Source: Sulfurimonas sp.
Lineage (GTDB): Bacteria; Campylobacterota; Campylobacteria; Campylobacterales; Sulfurimonadaceae
Length of the DNA: 43,395 nucleotides
NCBI RefSeq assembly: GCF_023229105.1
Contig: NZ_JALNZY010000008.1
Location: 1-43,395 of the forward strand
Reading direction: 5' to 3'
The notes under the pieces are model-generated. The model had not been told where the DNA came from. It saw only the letters and a list, made by a program, of their open reading frames with translations, and made no database searches. The position numbers and the translations under genes are program-made. Below are positions 32,815 to 42,154 of this stretch, piece by piece; the stretch's first letter is position 1; every line of letters begins with the position of its first letter.

Positions 32815-34404
32815 ATGAACAGTTATAAACCAACAGATATATCAGGACGGTTGGCCGCTGGATTTTTAAGAAATCCGCTTACTGTGGTTCTTGGTATTTT
32901 TTTACTCGCTATTGGATATTTGTCACTTAACATTATGCCTCGTGAAGAGAATCCGCAGATGGTAGTAAGCGGCTCTACGGTAATAGTAGCACTTCCCGGA
33001 GCAAGTGCAGCTGAGATACAAAAAGCCATAGTAAAGCCTCTTGAAAGAAAATTAAAAGAGGTTAAGGGTGTTGAGAATATATCTTCTATGGCTATGGATA
33101 ATGTAGGAATTGTAAATGCCGCATTTTACATTGGAGAAAAAAAAGAGGACTCTAACCTTAAAGTCTATGATAAAATAATGCAAAACTCAGACATGTTTCC
33201 CGAGGGAGCCATGAATCCAGTCATTAAACCTTTAGATATTGACATTGATATTCCCGTTGTCTCTGTTGCCTTTTACTCAAAAGATGTGAAGATGAGCAAG
33301 ACAGAGCTTTACGACAGAGTAAAAGAGATTCAGCACCGCATCAACGGACTGCAAAACGTTGCAGTTACCGAGATAAAAGGCGGAAACAAGCATCAGTTCA
33401 ATATTGAAGTGGATTTAAACAAACTCTCTGGATACAACGTCTCCATGGGGCAGATAGTTCAAGGTGTGCAATCACTCTCTTACAGTGTTCCTGCGGTAAA
33501 AAACAGAACAAAAGATAATGAGATAATTATGCTTGGCGTTAAAAATGCCATTGATAGCGCTGAGGACATAGGCAATATCATAATTGCCAAATATATGAAC
33601 TCGCCAGTATATCTTAGACAAATTGCAAAAATAACCGCTTCATATGATATGCAAAATTTTAAATCTGCCTCAATAAGCAAAAAAGATGAGAGCGGAAATT
33701 TCTCATCTTTGCAAAATCAGGTAACGCTTAGCGTATCAAAACTCCAGGGCACAAATGCAGTAGTAATTGCAGATGCCGTAAAAAGTGAACTTGAAGCAAG
33801 CAGAGATTTTTTTAACAAAAACAACATCGGGTATGTAATTACTAGAAATGATGGACAAAGAGCAAATGAAGCCGTAAACGAACTTGTTTACCACCTGCTC
33901 TTATCTATTGTAATCATCGCTATTTTACTTATTATAGTGCTTGGATGGAGAGAGTCTCTTATCGTTACTTTTACCGTTCCTGCAATTTTAGCAATTACGC
34001 TTTTTGTTGCCTATCTAACAGGGCAAACTATAAACCGTATTACTCTTTTTGCTTTCTTACTCTCGCTTGGACTTTTAGTAGATGCTGCTATTATCGTAAT
34101 TGAAAATATTCATAGGCACTACCACTCAAAAGAGTCTGCCAACAAAAGTGTTGATGACATAATGATTGAAGCAACGGATGAGATTGGACCGCCGACGAAT
34201 ATTGCAACCTTGGCAATTATTATGACGATGGTACCGATGGCATTTGTTGGGCAGATGATGGGGCAGTTTATGAAACCGATTCCTGCAAATGTCCCAGTCG
34301 CACTTATAGCATCTCTGTTTGTAGCATATATTTTTACCCCATATCTTGCAGTTAGAATGCTAAAAAAACCGAAATTTCATTCTCAGGATAGCGAACATGT
34401 TTAA
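32815..34404 (+). CDS. RND efflux permease, N-terminal half (TM1-TM6)
   Basis: A 529-aa protein equal to the first half of an RND pump: TM1 near the N-terminus, a large periplasmic porter/docking region, then TM2-TM6, ending just after TM6 (TPYLAVRML) with a short hydrophilic tail. TM4 contains GLLVDAAIIVIEN with Asp423; the usual second Asp of AcrB (VDDA) is Ala, as in metal-type CusA. I chose ATG at 32815 with AGGA 8 bases upstream; the earlier in-frame TTG at 32794 lies inside the adaptor gene. The stop overlaps the start of the second half by 8 bases. The division falls at the natural cytoplasmic linker, so the two halves could assemble into a working permease. Confidence 0.9.
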   Translation: MNSYKPTDISGRLAAGFLRNPLTVVLGIFLLAIGYLSLNIMPREENPQMVVSGSTVIVALPGASAAEIQKAIVKPLERKLKEVKGVENISSMAMDNVGIVNAAFYIGEKKEDSNLKVYDKIMQNSDMFPEGAMNPVIKPLDIDIDIPVVSVAFYSKDVKMSKTELYDRVKEIQHRINGLQNVAVTEIKGGNKHQFNIEVDLNKLSGYNVSMGQIVQGVQSLSYSVPAVKNRTKDNEIIMLGVKNAIDSAEDIGNIIIAKYMNSPVYLRQIAKITASYDMQNFKSASISKKDESGNFSSLQNQVTLSVSKLQGTNAVVIADAVKSELEASRDFFNKNNIGYVITRNDGQRANEAVNELVYHLLLSIVIIAILLIIVLGWRESLIVTFTVPAILAITLFVAYLTGQTINRITLFAFLLSLGLLVDAAIIVIENIHRHYHSKESANKSVDDIMIEATDEIGPPTNIATLAIIMTMVPMAFVGQMMGQFMKPIPANVPVALIASLFVAYIFTPYLAVRMLKKPKFHSQDSEHV

Positions 34405-36085
34405 AAAATTTCAAGATGCCGTATTTAACGGTATTCAGACTCCTCTTAAGAGAAATTTAGTTCTAATTGCAACATTTGTTGCTTTTGTTGTGTCTGTACT
34501 TATGATAGCACCCGGCGAAATCGTCTTAGCAAAGATGCTCCCCGGAAAAAACAACGATACCTTTACTATCTACACAACTCTTGCTGAAGGGAGTTCGATT
34601 GAGCAAACCAGAAATGTGACAGAGTGTGTTGCCGATTTTATAAAAAAAGAGAAAGAAGTTGAAAATTTTGAGATATTCTTGGGAATGGGCGCTCCGCTTG
34701 ATTTTGCAGGATTGATTAAAGGCTCACACTTTAAAAATAGTGAAAATGTTGCAGAGATTGTAGTAAATATATCTCCAAAACATCATAGAGATGAGCCATC
34801 ATACTTTATGGTTCAAAGAATTAGACCTACAATCCAAAAAAGCTGCACCGAGCTTTATGATAAGACAACGATAACATTTGTAGAACCGCCGGCTGGACCT
34901 CCTGTTTTAGCAGCTATAGTTGCGGAGATATACGGAGATGATACAGATGGGATAAGAGAGCTCTCAAATAGAGTTGCAGATGTCTTTAAAAATACTAAAG
35001 GCTTAGTTGATATAGAGATTATGCAAGATGAGATTTATGATACATTTGAAGTAGAAGTTGACAGCACAAAGGTTGCACTCTCGGGTATAACTGTAAAACA
35101 GCTAAACGATATACTCTACCTTGCATTTGAGGGCATGCAGATTGCGGTTAAAAACTCAGATGTTATCAATGACCAAATTCCTATATATCTATCTCTTAGT
35201 CTTGAGTCAAAGAAGTTCTCATCAAAAGATGTTAATGCTATAAAAGCAAAACTATCATCCCTAAAACTTATGAACCAGATGGGGATGATGACTCCTATAA
35301 CCGAGCTTGTAACTATTGCACCTAAAAAATCAAATCCGATGATTATGAGCAAAAACTTACATCAGTTTACAAACGTCATGGCTGAGACGGATATGGTATC
35401 GCAGGTTTATCCACTTATTGAGGCAAGAGCTGAGATATTAGACAAATTTAGCGACAAATATGATATTGAAAAAACAGGTCTTTTTAACCTTAAGCTTACA
35501 GATAAAAACTCTAAAAATGTTTATAAGTTAGTTTGGGATGGAGAGATGGAAGTGACACTAGATACTTTTGTTGAACTCGGTGCTGCATTTATTGCAGCCC
35601 TTGTACTTATCTTCTTGCTAATGGTTATATACTATAAAAGCTACGCACTTAGTGGGATAATACTTTTAGGTTCGTTTTTATCAATCATCGGCGTAATTCT
35701 CGGGCACTGGATTATGGATATATTTACGACAGACACATTCTTCCTAACAGCAACCTCGCTAATCGGCTTTATTGCACTTATCGGGATAAGTTCAAGGAAC
35801 TCCCTGCTTCTCATTGACTTTACAGCATCGCTAATGAGAGACGGCGGCATGAAAAAAGCCGAAGCAATAGCTTACGCAACAGCAACTCGTGCAAAACCGA
35901 TTTTTCTCACAGCCGCGGCAATTATACTTGCTTCAACTCTTTTAGCAGGAGATGCTGTATTTGTCGGCCTAGGCGTTGCTCTTATATTTGGAACGGTAGC
36001 AGCAGTAATTGCGTCACTTGTTGTTGTTCCTATACTTTTATATAAGAGCGATTTAAATAGACATTTTAATTTGGATAAAGAGTAG
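34397..36085 (+). CDS. RND efflux permease, C-terminal half (TM7-TM12)
   Basis: A 562-aa protein equal to the second half of an RND pump: TM7 close to the N-terminus (NLVLIATFVAFVVSVLMIA), a periplasmic porter region, then TM8-TM12. In TM10 the segment ISSRNSLLLIDF carries Arg467 at the place of the proton-relay Lys940 of AcrB. The ATG at 34397 has its own AGGA ribosome site (34385-34388) 8 bases upstream, which argues for a genuine separate gene and not a sequencing or frameshift error. It lies in the +1 frame relative to the N-half, whose stop is inside its fourth codon region. A terminator follows. Confidence 0.9.
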   Translation: MFKKFQDAVFNGIQTPLKRNLVLIATFVAFVVSVLMIAPGEIVLAKMLPGKNNDTFTIYTTLAEGSSIEQTRNVTECVADFIKKEKEVENFEIFLGMGAPLDFAGLIKGSHFKNSENVAEIVVNISPKHHRDEPSYFMVQRIRPTIQKSCTELYDKTTITFVEPPAGPPVLAAIVAEIYGDDTDGIRELSNRVADVFKNTKGLVDIEIMQDEIYDTFEVEVDSTKVALSGITVKQLNDILYLAFEGMQIAVKNSDVINDQIPIYLSLSLESKKFSSKDVNAIKAKLSSLKLMNQMGMMTPITELVTIAPKKSNPMIMSKNLHQFTNVMAETDMVSQVYPLIEARAEILDKFSDKYDIEKTGLFNLKLTDKNSKNVYKLVWDGEMEVTLDTFVELGAAFIAALVLIFLLMVIYYKSYALSGIILLGSFLSIIGVILGHWIMDIFTTDTFFLTATSLIGFIALIGISSRNSLLLIDFTASLMRDGGMKKAEAIAYATATRAKPIFLTAAAIILASTLLAGDAVFVGLGVALIFGTVAAVIASLVVVPILLYKSDLNRHFNLDKE

Positions 36086-36113
36086 GAACTTCTAAAAATT
36101 TTAAGAGGGTTAT

Positions 36114-36129
36114 AGGGATTTTTATCCCT
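36114..36129. terminator. Small hairpin after the efflux operon
   Basis: AGGGAT/ATCCCT stem with a TTTT loop, just before the larger hairpin at 36136. Confidence 0.45.
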
Positions 36130-36135
36130 GCCTAA

Positions 36136-36161
36136 CTGTATGGGCGGCTTTGCCCATACAG
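36136..36161. terminator. Bidirectional terminator between efflux operon and serA
   Basis: A perfect 10-bp stem (CTGTATGGGC and GCCCATACAG) with a 6-base loop between convergent genes. The flanking T-runs are short, so strength is uncertain. Confidence 0.7.
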
Positions 36162-36178
36162 TAGTTTGAAACTATAAT

Positions 36179-37768
36179 CTACATTCTTGCATATTGAACA
36201 CTTAGACAAGCATCAATATCTAATAACTCTTTGAGCGTAATGTCATTTATAACATTGTCCACTAAAATTACCGCAAGAGCCTCTTTTTTATCATTTCTAG
36301 CAAGTGAAAAGTCTGCAATATTTACGCTGTGCTTTGATAAGGTTGAACCGATATTTCCTATAACACCGGGAACATCTCTGTTTTTAAGAACTATCATATC
36401 GCCCTTAAGTGCTACTTCTATATCAAAACCGTCAATTGAGACGATTCTAAAGACATTATCGTCAAAAATTGTAGCGCTTATTGTAGTAGTACCACCTTCT
36501 GCGGTAGTCAACTTTATAGTAATTAAATTTTTATAAACAGAGGAGTCAAGGAGTGCTTCAAATTCTATCTTTATCCCTTTTTCTTTAGCAATAAAATCTG
36601 CATTAACATAGTTAATAGTATCATCGCTGATTTGGCTCATAGCGCCTACTGCCACAAAGGTAGCAAGTGATTCTACATATTTTGAAATTTCACCCTGCCC
36701 GCTTACTTTTATAGAGATAATCTGAGATTTGTTAAGCTGAGACTCTAAAAAACCAATTTTTTGTCCCATCTCTAAAAATGGTTTTACAAACGGAGGAATT
36801 TTGCTCTCATCAATAGGTAAATTCATCGCATGTGGATAAGAGATTCCTTTTGCTGCAGCAATAGCATTTGCAGCAGCCTGAACCCCGATATTGTATTGAG
36901 ACTCATAAGTGTTTGCGCCTAGATGTGGAGAGACTGTAACATTATCAAGATCAAGAAGAGGATTGTTGATTGCTGGCTCTTTCATAAATACATCTATACC
37001 CGCAAAACGGATTTTACCACTTTTAAGCCCTGTGTATAGTGCCTCTTCATTGTAAAGACCACCTCTAGCACAGTTTATTAAAACCACTCCATCTTTCATT
37101 TTTGCAATCTCTGCACTGCTTATCATATTAACAGTCTCTTTGTTTTTAGGCGTATGGATAGTGATAATATCACATGCTAAAATATCTTCAAAGTTCTTTG
37201 TATAGAGCATATTGTAGTCGGTAACTTTAGACGGATTTATGTATGGGTCGTATGCCACAATATCCATCTCAAAAGCCTGGGCTCTCTTTGCCACGCGGCT
37301 CCCAATATTACCAAATCCAATAACACCGAGTTTTTTGCCTTTTAGCTCATATCCGTACCACTTCTCTCTCTTCCATACTCTATCTTGTTTTAAGTGATTG
37401 TGTGAATATGGAAACATTCTCATACATGAGAGCATATGTGCCATAGTTAGTTCAACTGCGGCAATAGTGTTTGCAGTAGGAACATTCATGACTATAATTC
37501 CCTCTTTAGAACATCCGGGAATATCAACATTATCTACTCCGACGCCTGCACGCACGATTGCTTTCATGTTTTTAGCATGTGCAATAAATTTATCGTCAAC
37601 ATCTGTTGAACTTCTTGTAATCGCAACATCTGCTTGTTCAATAATATCTAAAAGCTTTACTTTATCTTCATCAGCTGCCATTATAAAATTTATATTTTCA
37701 TCACTTCGAAGCATCTCTAAGCCAGCTTCATGAATATGGTCACAAACAACTATTGTATGTTTTTGCAT
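36179..37768 (-). CDS. serA: D-3-phosphoglycerate dehydrogenase
   Basis: SerA oxidises 3-phosphoglycerate with NAD+ in the first step of serine synthesis. The 529-aa long form has the NAD-binding motif GFGNIGSRVAKRA, catalytic Arg in LINCARGG and His in SPHLGANTYE, an intervening ASB-type domain (about 320-450), and a C-terminal ACT domain (LKNRDVPGVIGNIGSTLSKH) for allosteric serine control. The start ATG at 37768 shares a base with the stop of the upstream small membrane protein gene (TAATG). The gene order with rpsA matches C. jejuni. Confidence 0.97.
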   Translation of the reverse strand: MQKHTIVVCDHIHEAGLEMLRSDENINFIMAADEDKVKLLDIIEQADVAITRSSTDVDDKFIAHAKNMKAIVRAGVGVDNVDIPGCSKEGIIVMNVPTANTIAAVELTMAHMLSCMRMFPYSHNHLKQDRVWKREKWYGYELKGKKLGVIGFGNIGSRVAKRAQAFEMDIVAYDPYINPSKVTDYNMLYTKNFEDILACDIITIHTPKNKETVNMISSAEIAKMKDGVVLINCARGGLYNEEALYTGLKSGKIRFAGIDVFMKEPAINNPLLDLDNVTVSPHLGANTYESQYNIGVQAAANAIAAAKGISYPHAMNLPIDESKIPPFVKPFLEMGQKIGFLESQLNKSQIISIKVSGQGEISKYVESLATFVAVGAMSQISDDTINYVNADFIAKEKGIKIEFEALLDSSVYKNLITIKLTTAEGGTTTISATIFDDNVFRIVSIDGFDIEVALKGDMIVLKNRDVPGVIGNIGSTLSKHSVNIADFSLARNDKKEALAVILVDNVINDITLKELLDIDACLSVQYARM

Positions 37769-38247
37769 TATGTATCCTCTTTATATAGCCCAACAGTGGC
37801 TGAAATTTGGTAATTTTTTAAAACTTCCACGAGAGAGTCTAACTTGTCTCTCTTTTTTGAGTAAATTAGCAACTCTGCACCACTCTTATCTTTTTTTAGA
37901 AAATACTTCAGTTGATGCTGTTTTAGCTCCTCTTTTAAACAGAAGAGCTGATAAGGGTCAACTATCGGCGCAGATAATTTATATATGGTTTGACTTGCTA
38001 CTTTCTCACTTAAATCAACTTGAATCAAAACTTCATTAACTGGATAAAAATATCCTAATCTCTCTGTTTTAGAAAAACTATCTAACCAATTATTTTTCGG
38101 TTCTTTTATAACAACTTCACTTTTGTGTTCAAGCGGAGTTAAGCTAATGGATGTTTCATTAAAGTTTATTGAAATAAGAAAGAAAACAACAAAAACAGCT
38201 ACCCCTACTGCAATAAGTAGGGCTAACCATTTTAAATTTTTTTGCAC
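37768..38247 (-). CDS. Small membrane-anchored protein between rpsA and serA
   Basis: A 159-aa protein with one N-terminal membrane segment (about residues 7-27) and a periplasmic domain of about 130 residues. The C-terminal half has the beta-alpha-beta pattern of a small SPOR-like or ferredoxin-like fold (QLFCLKEELKQHQLKYFLKKDKSG, then LVEVLKNYQI), but I cannot assign it firmly. It begins 5 bases after rpsA and is coupled to serA. C. jejuni has a periplasmic protein of unknown function in the same place, as I recall. Function unknown. Confidence 0.8.
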   Translation of the reverse strand: MQKNLKWLALLIAVGVAVFVVFFLISINFNETSISLTPLEHKSEVVIKEPKNNWLDSFSKTERLGYFYPVNEVLIQVDLSEKVASQTIYKLSAPIVDPYQLFCLKEELKQHQLKYFLKKDKSGAELLIYSKKRDKLDSLVEVLKNYQISATVGLYKEDT

Positions 38248-38252
38248 GATGT

Positions 38253-39908
38253 TTACTTAAATTTGTCTTTTATCAAATCACCTAGAGAGTGTGATTCATC
38301 ATCATTTATCTCATCAAGCATCGCCTGATTTTTTATATAATCAAGTTTTTTAACAGATAGACGGATACGGTCACGACGAGTGTCGATAGCCGCGATTGCC
38401 GCTTCAATTTCTTGACCTATCTCTAGTTCACTCTTCTCTAACGGAGAGAGATCTTCATCACGAATAAGTGCATCAACGCCATCTTCTAAAGATACAAAAA
38501 CACCAAAATCTTTAATGTCGCGAACAGTTCCTGTTACAACACTGTTGAGTTTGTGAGTTTTAGCAAATGCATCTATAGGACTCTCTAGAAGTGCTTTTCT
38601 ATTGAGTGATATTTTTTGATCTTCTGGGCTGATTTTAGCGATTTTTACTTCAACTTCATCCCCTGATTTTAAAACGTCTCTACATTTAACATTTTTATCC
38701 CATGAGATATCTTGGTTATGAAGAAGTCCCTCAACACTGTCAATGCGTACAAATGCACCAAAATCAGTCAATGATGTTACAACTCCTGTTACAACATCTC
38801 CCTCTTTGTGATTTTTAACAAACTCATCAAACGGTTTAGGAAGAAGTTTTTTCAGTGAAACACGAAGCTTGTGAGTTTTAGGATTGATTTCAATAACTTC
38901 AACATCTAACTCCTGCCCGACTGTTAAGTAGTCATTAGGATTTTTGACATTTTTGTCCCATGAAATCTCAGATATATGCAAGAAACCTTCAATATCATTT
39001 CCTAAATCAACAAATACACCATATGCTTCAACATTTGAAACGGTAACAGTAATCGTATCCCCTTCATCTAGCTCGCTCTCAACCTCTTCCCATGGATCAG
39101 ACTGAACTGCTTTGATAGAGAGAGAAAGATGTCTTTTGTCTTTATCATAAGAGATTGCTTTTACGGATACGGTATCGCCCTCTTTATAAAGTTTTGACGG
39201 ATTTACTGGACCTTTATAGCTGATTTCGTTGTAGTGGACCAAGCCATCAACACCACCGACATCTACAAACATACCATAGCTTGTAATTTTCTTGATAGTG
39301 CCTTCTATAATAGCATCATCTTCCATCAGCTTGTCGATAATCTCTTTTTTCTTTTTACGCTCATCATTAAAAAGTTTACGACGAGAAACGACTATTGAAT
39401 TTTGCTCTTCATCAATTTTAACAACTTGAGCTTTTATCTTACGACCTACTACTTCATCTGTCTCTTTAAAAGCAGCTAATGAACGAGGCATAAAGAAAGA
39501 TACTCCATCTGCTTCTAAAACATAGCCGCCACGATTTTTCTTAGTGATAATACCATCAACAATTAAATCTTCGAAGTTTTCTTTGTATTTGTCAATAAAG
39601 TCTATTGTTTTTTGTTGTTCTAGCACCTTTTTGTAAGATATTTTAGGACGCTCATTGTAGTATCCTGTTACCATTACTTTGATTTTATCGCCAACATCAA
39701 ACTTTAATTTTCCATTTTCGCTAATCTCTTCTAAACTAAGGATACCCTCTAGTTTATCGCCAACACCTACTAATGCTCTATTTTCATCCGCTTGGATTTC
39801 AACAATCTCACCCTCTACAATGCGACTTGTCTCTTGCTGCTTCTCACTTGCAGCAAACATCTCTGCAAAATTTTCTTCTTCTTCAAATGATTCGTTATCG
39901 AACGCCAT
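38253..39908 (-). CDS. rpsA: 30S ribosomal protein S1
   Basis: S1 binds mRNA and aids translation initiation. The 551-aa protein has six S1 OB-fold repeats, the later ones clear from recurring G-x-F-V-x(4)-V-x-G-L-h-h-x-x-x-I/L segments, such as YGMFVDVGGVDGLVHYNEIS, YGVFVDLGNDIEGFLHISEIS and FGAFVRIDSVEGLLHNQDIS. The acidic N-terminus (FEEEENFAEMFAAS) is typical of epsilonproteobacterial S1. ATG 39908 follows a GAGGATAGG ribosome site, and TATAAT at 39940-39945 gives the gene its own promoter within the wider operon. Confidence 0.97.
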   Translation of the reverse strand: MAFDNESFEEEENFAEMFAASEKQQETSRIVEGEIVEIQADENRALVGVGDKLEGILSLEEISENGKLKFDVGDKIKVMVTGYYNERPKISYKKVLEQQKTIDFIDKYKENFEDLIVDGIITKKNRGGYVLEADGVSFFMPRSLAAFKETDEVVGRKIKAQVVKIDEEQNSIVVSRRKLFNDERKKKKEIIDKLMEDDAIIEGTIKKITSYGMFVDVGGVDGLVHYNEISYKGPVNPSKLYKEGDTVSVKAISYDKDKRHLSLSIKAVQSDPWEEVESELDEGDTITVTVSNVEAYGVFVDLGNDIEGFLHISEISWDKNVKNPNDYLTVGQELDVEVIEINPKTHKLRVSLKKLLPKPFDEFVKNHKEGDVVTGVVTSLTDFGAFVRIDSVEGLLHNQDISWDKNVKCRDVLKSGDEVEVKIAKISPEDQKISLNRKALLESPIDAFAKTHKLNSVVTGTVRDIKDFGVFVSLEDGVDALIRDEDLSPLEKSELEIGQEIEAAIAAIDTRRDRIRLSVKKLDYIKNQAMLDEINDDESHSLGDLIKDKFK

Positions 39909-39939
39909 TACCTATCCTCTGTTACATAAAAATTTCGTG

Positions 39940-39945
39940 ATTATA
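39940..39945 (-). promoter_or_regulatory. -10 box of rpsA
   Basis: A perfect TATAAT on the minus strand 31 bases upstream of the ATG, giving a 5' leader of about 25 bases. Confidence 0.6.
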
Positions 39946-39989
39946 TCCAATTATTGATAATTTTTTCATTAAATTAAGCATGAATAAAA

Positions 39990-40009
39990 ATAAAAAAAGA
40001 TGTTTTTAT
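39990..40009 (-). terminator. Weak AT-only hairpin after ispH
   Basis: ATAAAAA/TTTTTAT arms whose 3' arm is itself a T-run, just after the ispH stop. It could attenuate read-through into rpsA. Confidence 0.3.
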
Positions 40010-40011
40010 GG

Positions 40012-40851
40012 CTAACTGCTTGCTTGTTGATTCTTTTGTATAGCATTAACTACATTTTGTATAATCCAGTCAGGAGTTGATGCTCCCGCGCTTATACCGC
40101 AAAACTTTTTACCCTCAAACCATGAAAAATCTAGGTCATTTTCATCTTCTATGTGATAGCTGTCTGTGCAGTTATCTTGAGAGATACTAAAGAGTTGTTT
40201 TGTATTTGATGAGTTTTTCCCGCCTATAATTATCATAACATCAGCTTTTTTAGAGATTTTTCTTACCGCTTCTTGGTTCTCAAATGTTGCGTTGCAGATA
40301 GTGTTAAATACTCTAACTTCTTTATGGCGCGGTATAAGATAGTTTGCAACTTCCAAATAATCTTCAACTTTTCTTGTTGTTTGCGCGACAAGAGCTATCT
40401 TCTCTTTTAACTTCAAATTCTCAAGCTCTTTTGGTGAAGTGACTACTGTTGCGCCATAGGTTGCGTAGCTTTTAACGCCCTTAATCTCAGGATGGGCTTC
40501 ATCCCCAAAGATTATAATATCATAACCCTGCTCGCTCATCTCTTGACAAATCTGCTGCGGTTTCGTCACATAAGGGCATGTGGCATCTACTACATCTACT
40601 CTGTTTTCTTTTAACTCTGCAAGCTCATTTTTAGGTATTCCATGTGTACGAATAACCGCCTTGTCTCCCGAAGAAAAACTTTTATGATTATTCGTTAGGC
40701 TCACTTTATAATCTTTTTCAAGTCTCTCAATCTCTTTTGAGTTGTGAATAAGCGGTCCGTATGTTGATGAGTTTTTATTCTCTTCGGCAATTTTAATAGC
40801 GCGTTTTACGCCAAAACAAAAACCGTAACTCTCAGCTAACTCTATCTTCAT
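40012..40851 (-). CDS. ispH: 4-hydroxy-3-methylbut-2-enyl diphosphate reductase
   Basis: IspH, a [4Fe-4S] enzyme, makes IPP and DMAPP from HMBPP in the last step of the MEP isoprenoid pathway. The 279-aa protein has the three cluster cysteines in GFCFGVKRAI (Cys12), DATCPYVTKPQ and NTICNATFENQEAV, plus the HPE in GDEAHPEIKG and the GGKNSSNT segment. I chose ATG at 40851: it matches the family N-terminus and has a perfect AAGGAG 10 bases upstream. The longer frame to 40914 would run into aroA. The gene starts 16 bases after the aroA stop. Confidence 0.96.
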   Translation of the reverse strand: MKIELAESYGFCFGVKRAIKIAEENKNSSTYGPLIHNSKEIERLEKDYKVSLTNNHKSFSSGDKAVIRTHGIPKNELAELKENRVDVVDATCPYVTKPQQICQEMSEQGYDIIIFGDEAHPEIKGVKSYATYGATVVTSPKELENLKLKEKIALVAQTTRKVEDYLEVANYLIPRHKEVRVFNTICNATFENQEAVRKISKKADVMIIIGGKNSSNTKQLFSISQDNCTDSYHIEDENDLDFSWFEGKKFCGISAGASTPDWIIQNVVNAIQKNQQASS

Positions 40852-40867
40852 TATTATCTCTCTCCTT

Positions 40868-42154
40868 TTACAAAGAAGTAAATTCAACTTTTGTAATCTT
40901 TTGTAATAGTTCAAAAAAGTTTGGAAAGGAGGTATTAATACAATCTAAATCGCTCACTTGCATCCCGCACTTAAGCCCAGCTATAATAAAGCTCATAGCA
41001 ATCCTATGGTCTCCATGGCTATCAATAGTAGCATCTTTAAGCTCGCCACCTTTTACGCTATAGCCGTCTTGAACTTCTTCTACTTCAATACCACAGGCTC
41101 TAAGTCCATTTACTACCGTAGAGATTCTATCGCTCTCTTTTACTCTAAGCTCTTCGGCATTTTTGACAACACTCACCCCTTGAGCACATGCAAAAGCTAT
41201 AGAAAGCGCAGGAAGTTCGTCTATTAGCCAAGAAATATTATGCTCAACAGTGATTGCTTTTAGAGGAGCATACTTTACATGAATATTGCCGATTGGCTCA
41301 TACTTACTATCCGTAGTTTCATAGCTAATATTAGCACCCATTCTCTCTAGCGCTTTGAATGCTTCTATTCGAGTAGGATTAAGAGTGACACCCTCTAGCA
41401 CTATATCAGAATCAGGCGTAATTGCAGCTGCTACTGCAAAGAAAAATGCACTTGAGGGATCTGCAGGAACTCTTAATTTAAGCGGTAAGAGAAGTTTTTT
41501 CATAGGTTTGATTTTAGTAACCAAACCCTCAACTTCTATCTCGGCACCCATTCCTTTTAACATTCTTTCCGTATGGTCACGGCTAAGTTCAGGTTCACTG
41601 TAGCTGCATTCGCCATCAGCTCTAAGAGCAGCTAAAATCATCGCACTCTTAACCTGTGCCGAGGCTATTTTACTCTCATAATGAAATGCTCTAAGCGAAG
41701 CCCCACGTATGCTCAAAGGTGCTAAATCGCCTCTATTTCTTCCGTCAAGTTTTGCACCGATATCACGCAGGGGCGCAGTCACTCTATTCATAGGACGGCG
41801 TCTTAGATACTCATCTCCACTTAAAATAAAATGCCCCTCCGCTGAACTTAAAAGACCGCAAAAAAGTCTCATTCCAGTTCCGGAGTTACCGCAATCTAAA
41901 ATTTCACTACTCTCTTTTATACCCTCTGAACTTATTTTTATAGTTACCCCATCATCAACTATTTTTGCACCTAAATTTTTGATAATATTTAGCGTGTCAA
42001 GCGTATCTTCAGCTCTTAAAAAGTTGGTAATCTCACTTGTTCCCTCTGCAAGCATTGCGAACATAGCGGACCTGTGTGATATAGACTTATCAGGTGCAAT
42101 CGCCGAAATAGCAAGCGAAAATGGTGATGCTTTTAGAACTTTTACACTACTCAT
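40868..42154 (-). CDS. aroA: 3-phosphoshikimate 1-carboxyvinyltransferase (EPSP synthase)
   Basis: AroA transfers the enolpyruvyl group of PEP to shikimate-3-phosphate in aromatic amino acid synthesis. The 428-aa protein has DKSISHRSAMFAMLAEG, the PEP-site NSGTGMRLFCGLLS, RRRPMNRV, SSAFFFAVAAA, the catalytic Asp in IDELPALSIAFA, and HGDHRIAMSF near the end. The site residues after N-S-G-T are the class II type (as in Bacillus and Campylobacter), by my reading. The ATG overlaps the pheT stop by 4 bases. Confidence 0.97.
   Translation of the reverse strand: MSSVKVLKASPFSLAISAIAPDKSISHRSAMFAMLAEGTSEITNFLRAEDTLDTLNIIKNLGAKIVDDGVTIKISSEGIKESSEILDCGNSGTGMRLFCGLLSSAEGHFILSGDEYLRRRPMNRVTAPLRDIGAKLDGRNRGDLAPLSIRGASLRAFHYESKIASAQVKSAMILAALRADGECSYSEPELSRDHTERMLKGMGAEIEVEGLVTKIKPMKKLLLPLKLRVPADPSSAFFFAVAAAITPDSDIVLEGVTLNPTRIEAFKALERMGANISYETTDSKYEPIGNIHVKYAPLKAITVEHNISWLIDELPALSIAFACAQGVSVVKNAEELRVKESDRISTVVNGLRACGIEVEEVQDGYSVKGGELKDATIDSHGDHRIAMSFIIAGLKCGMQVSDLDCINTSFPNFFELLQKITKVEFTSL

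Noticed and set aside
34390..34412. Programmed frameshift joining the two RND halves
   Set aside because: The N-half stop precedes any slippery run usable in its frame, a +1 shift would be needed, and the second half has its own ribosome site and ATG.
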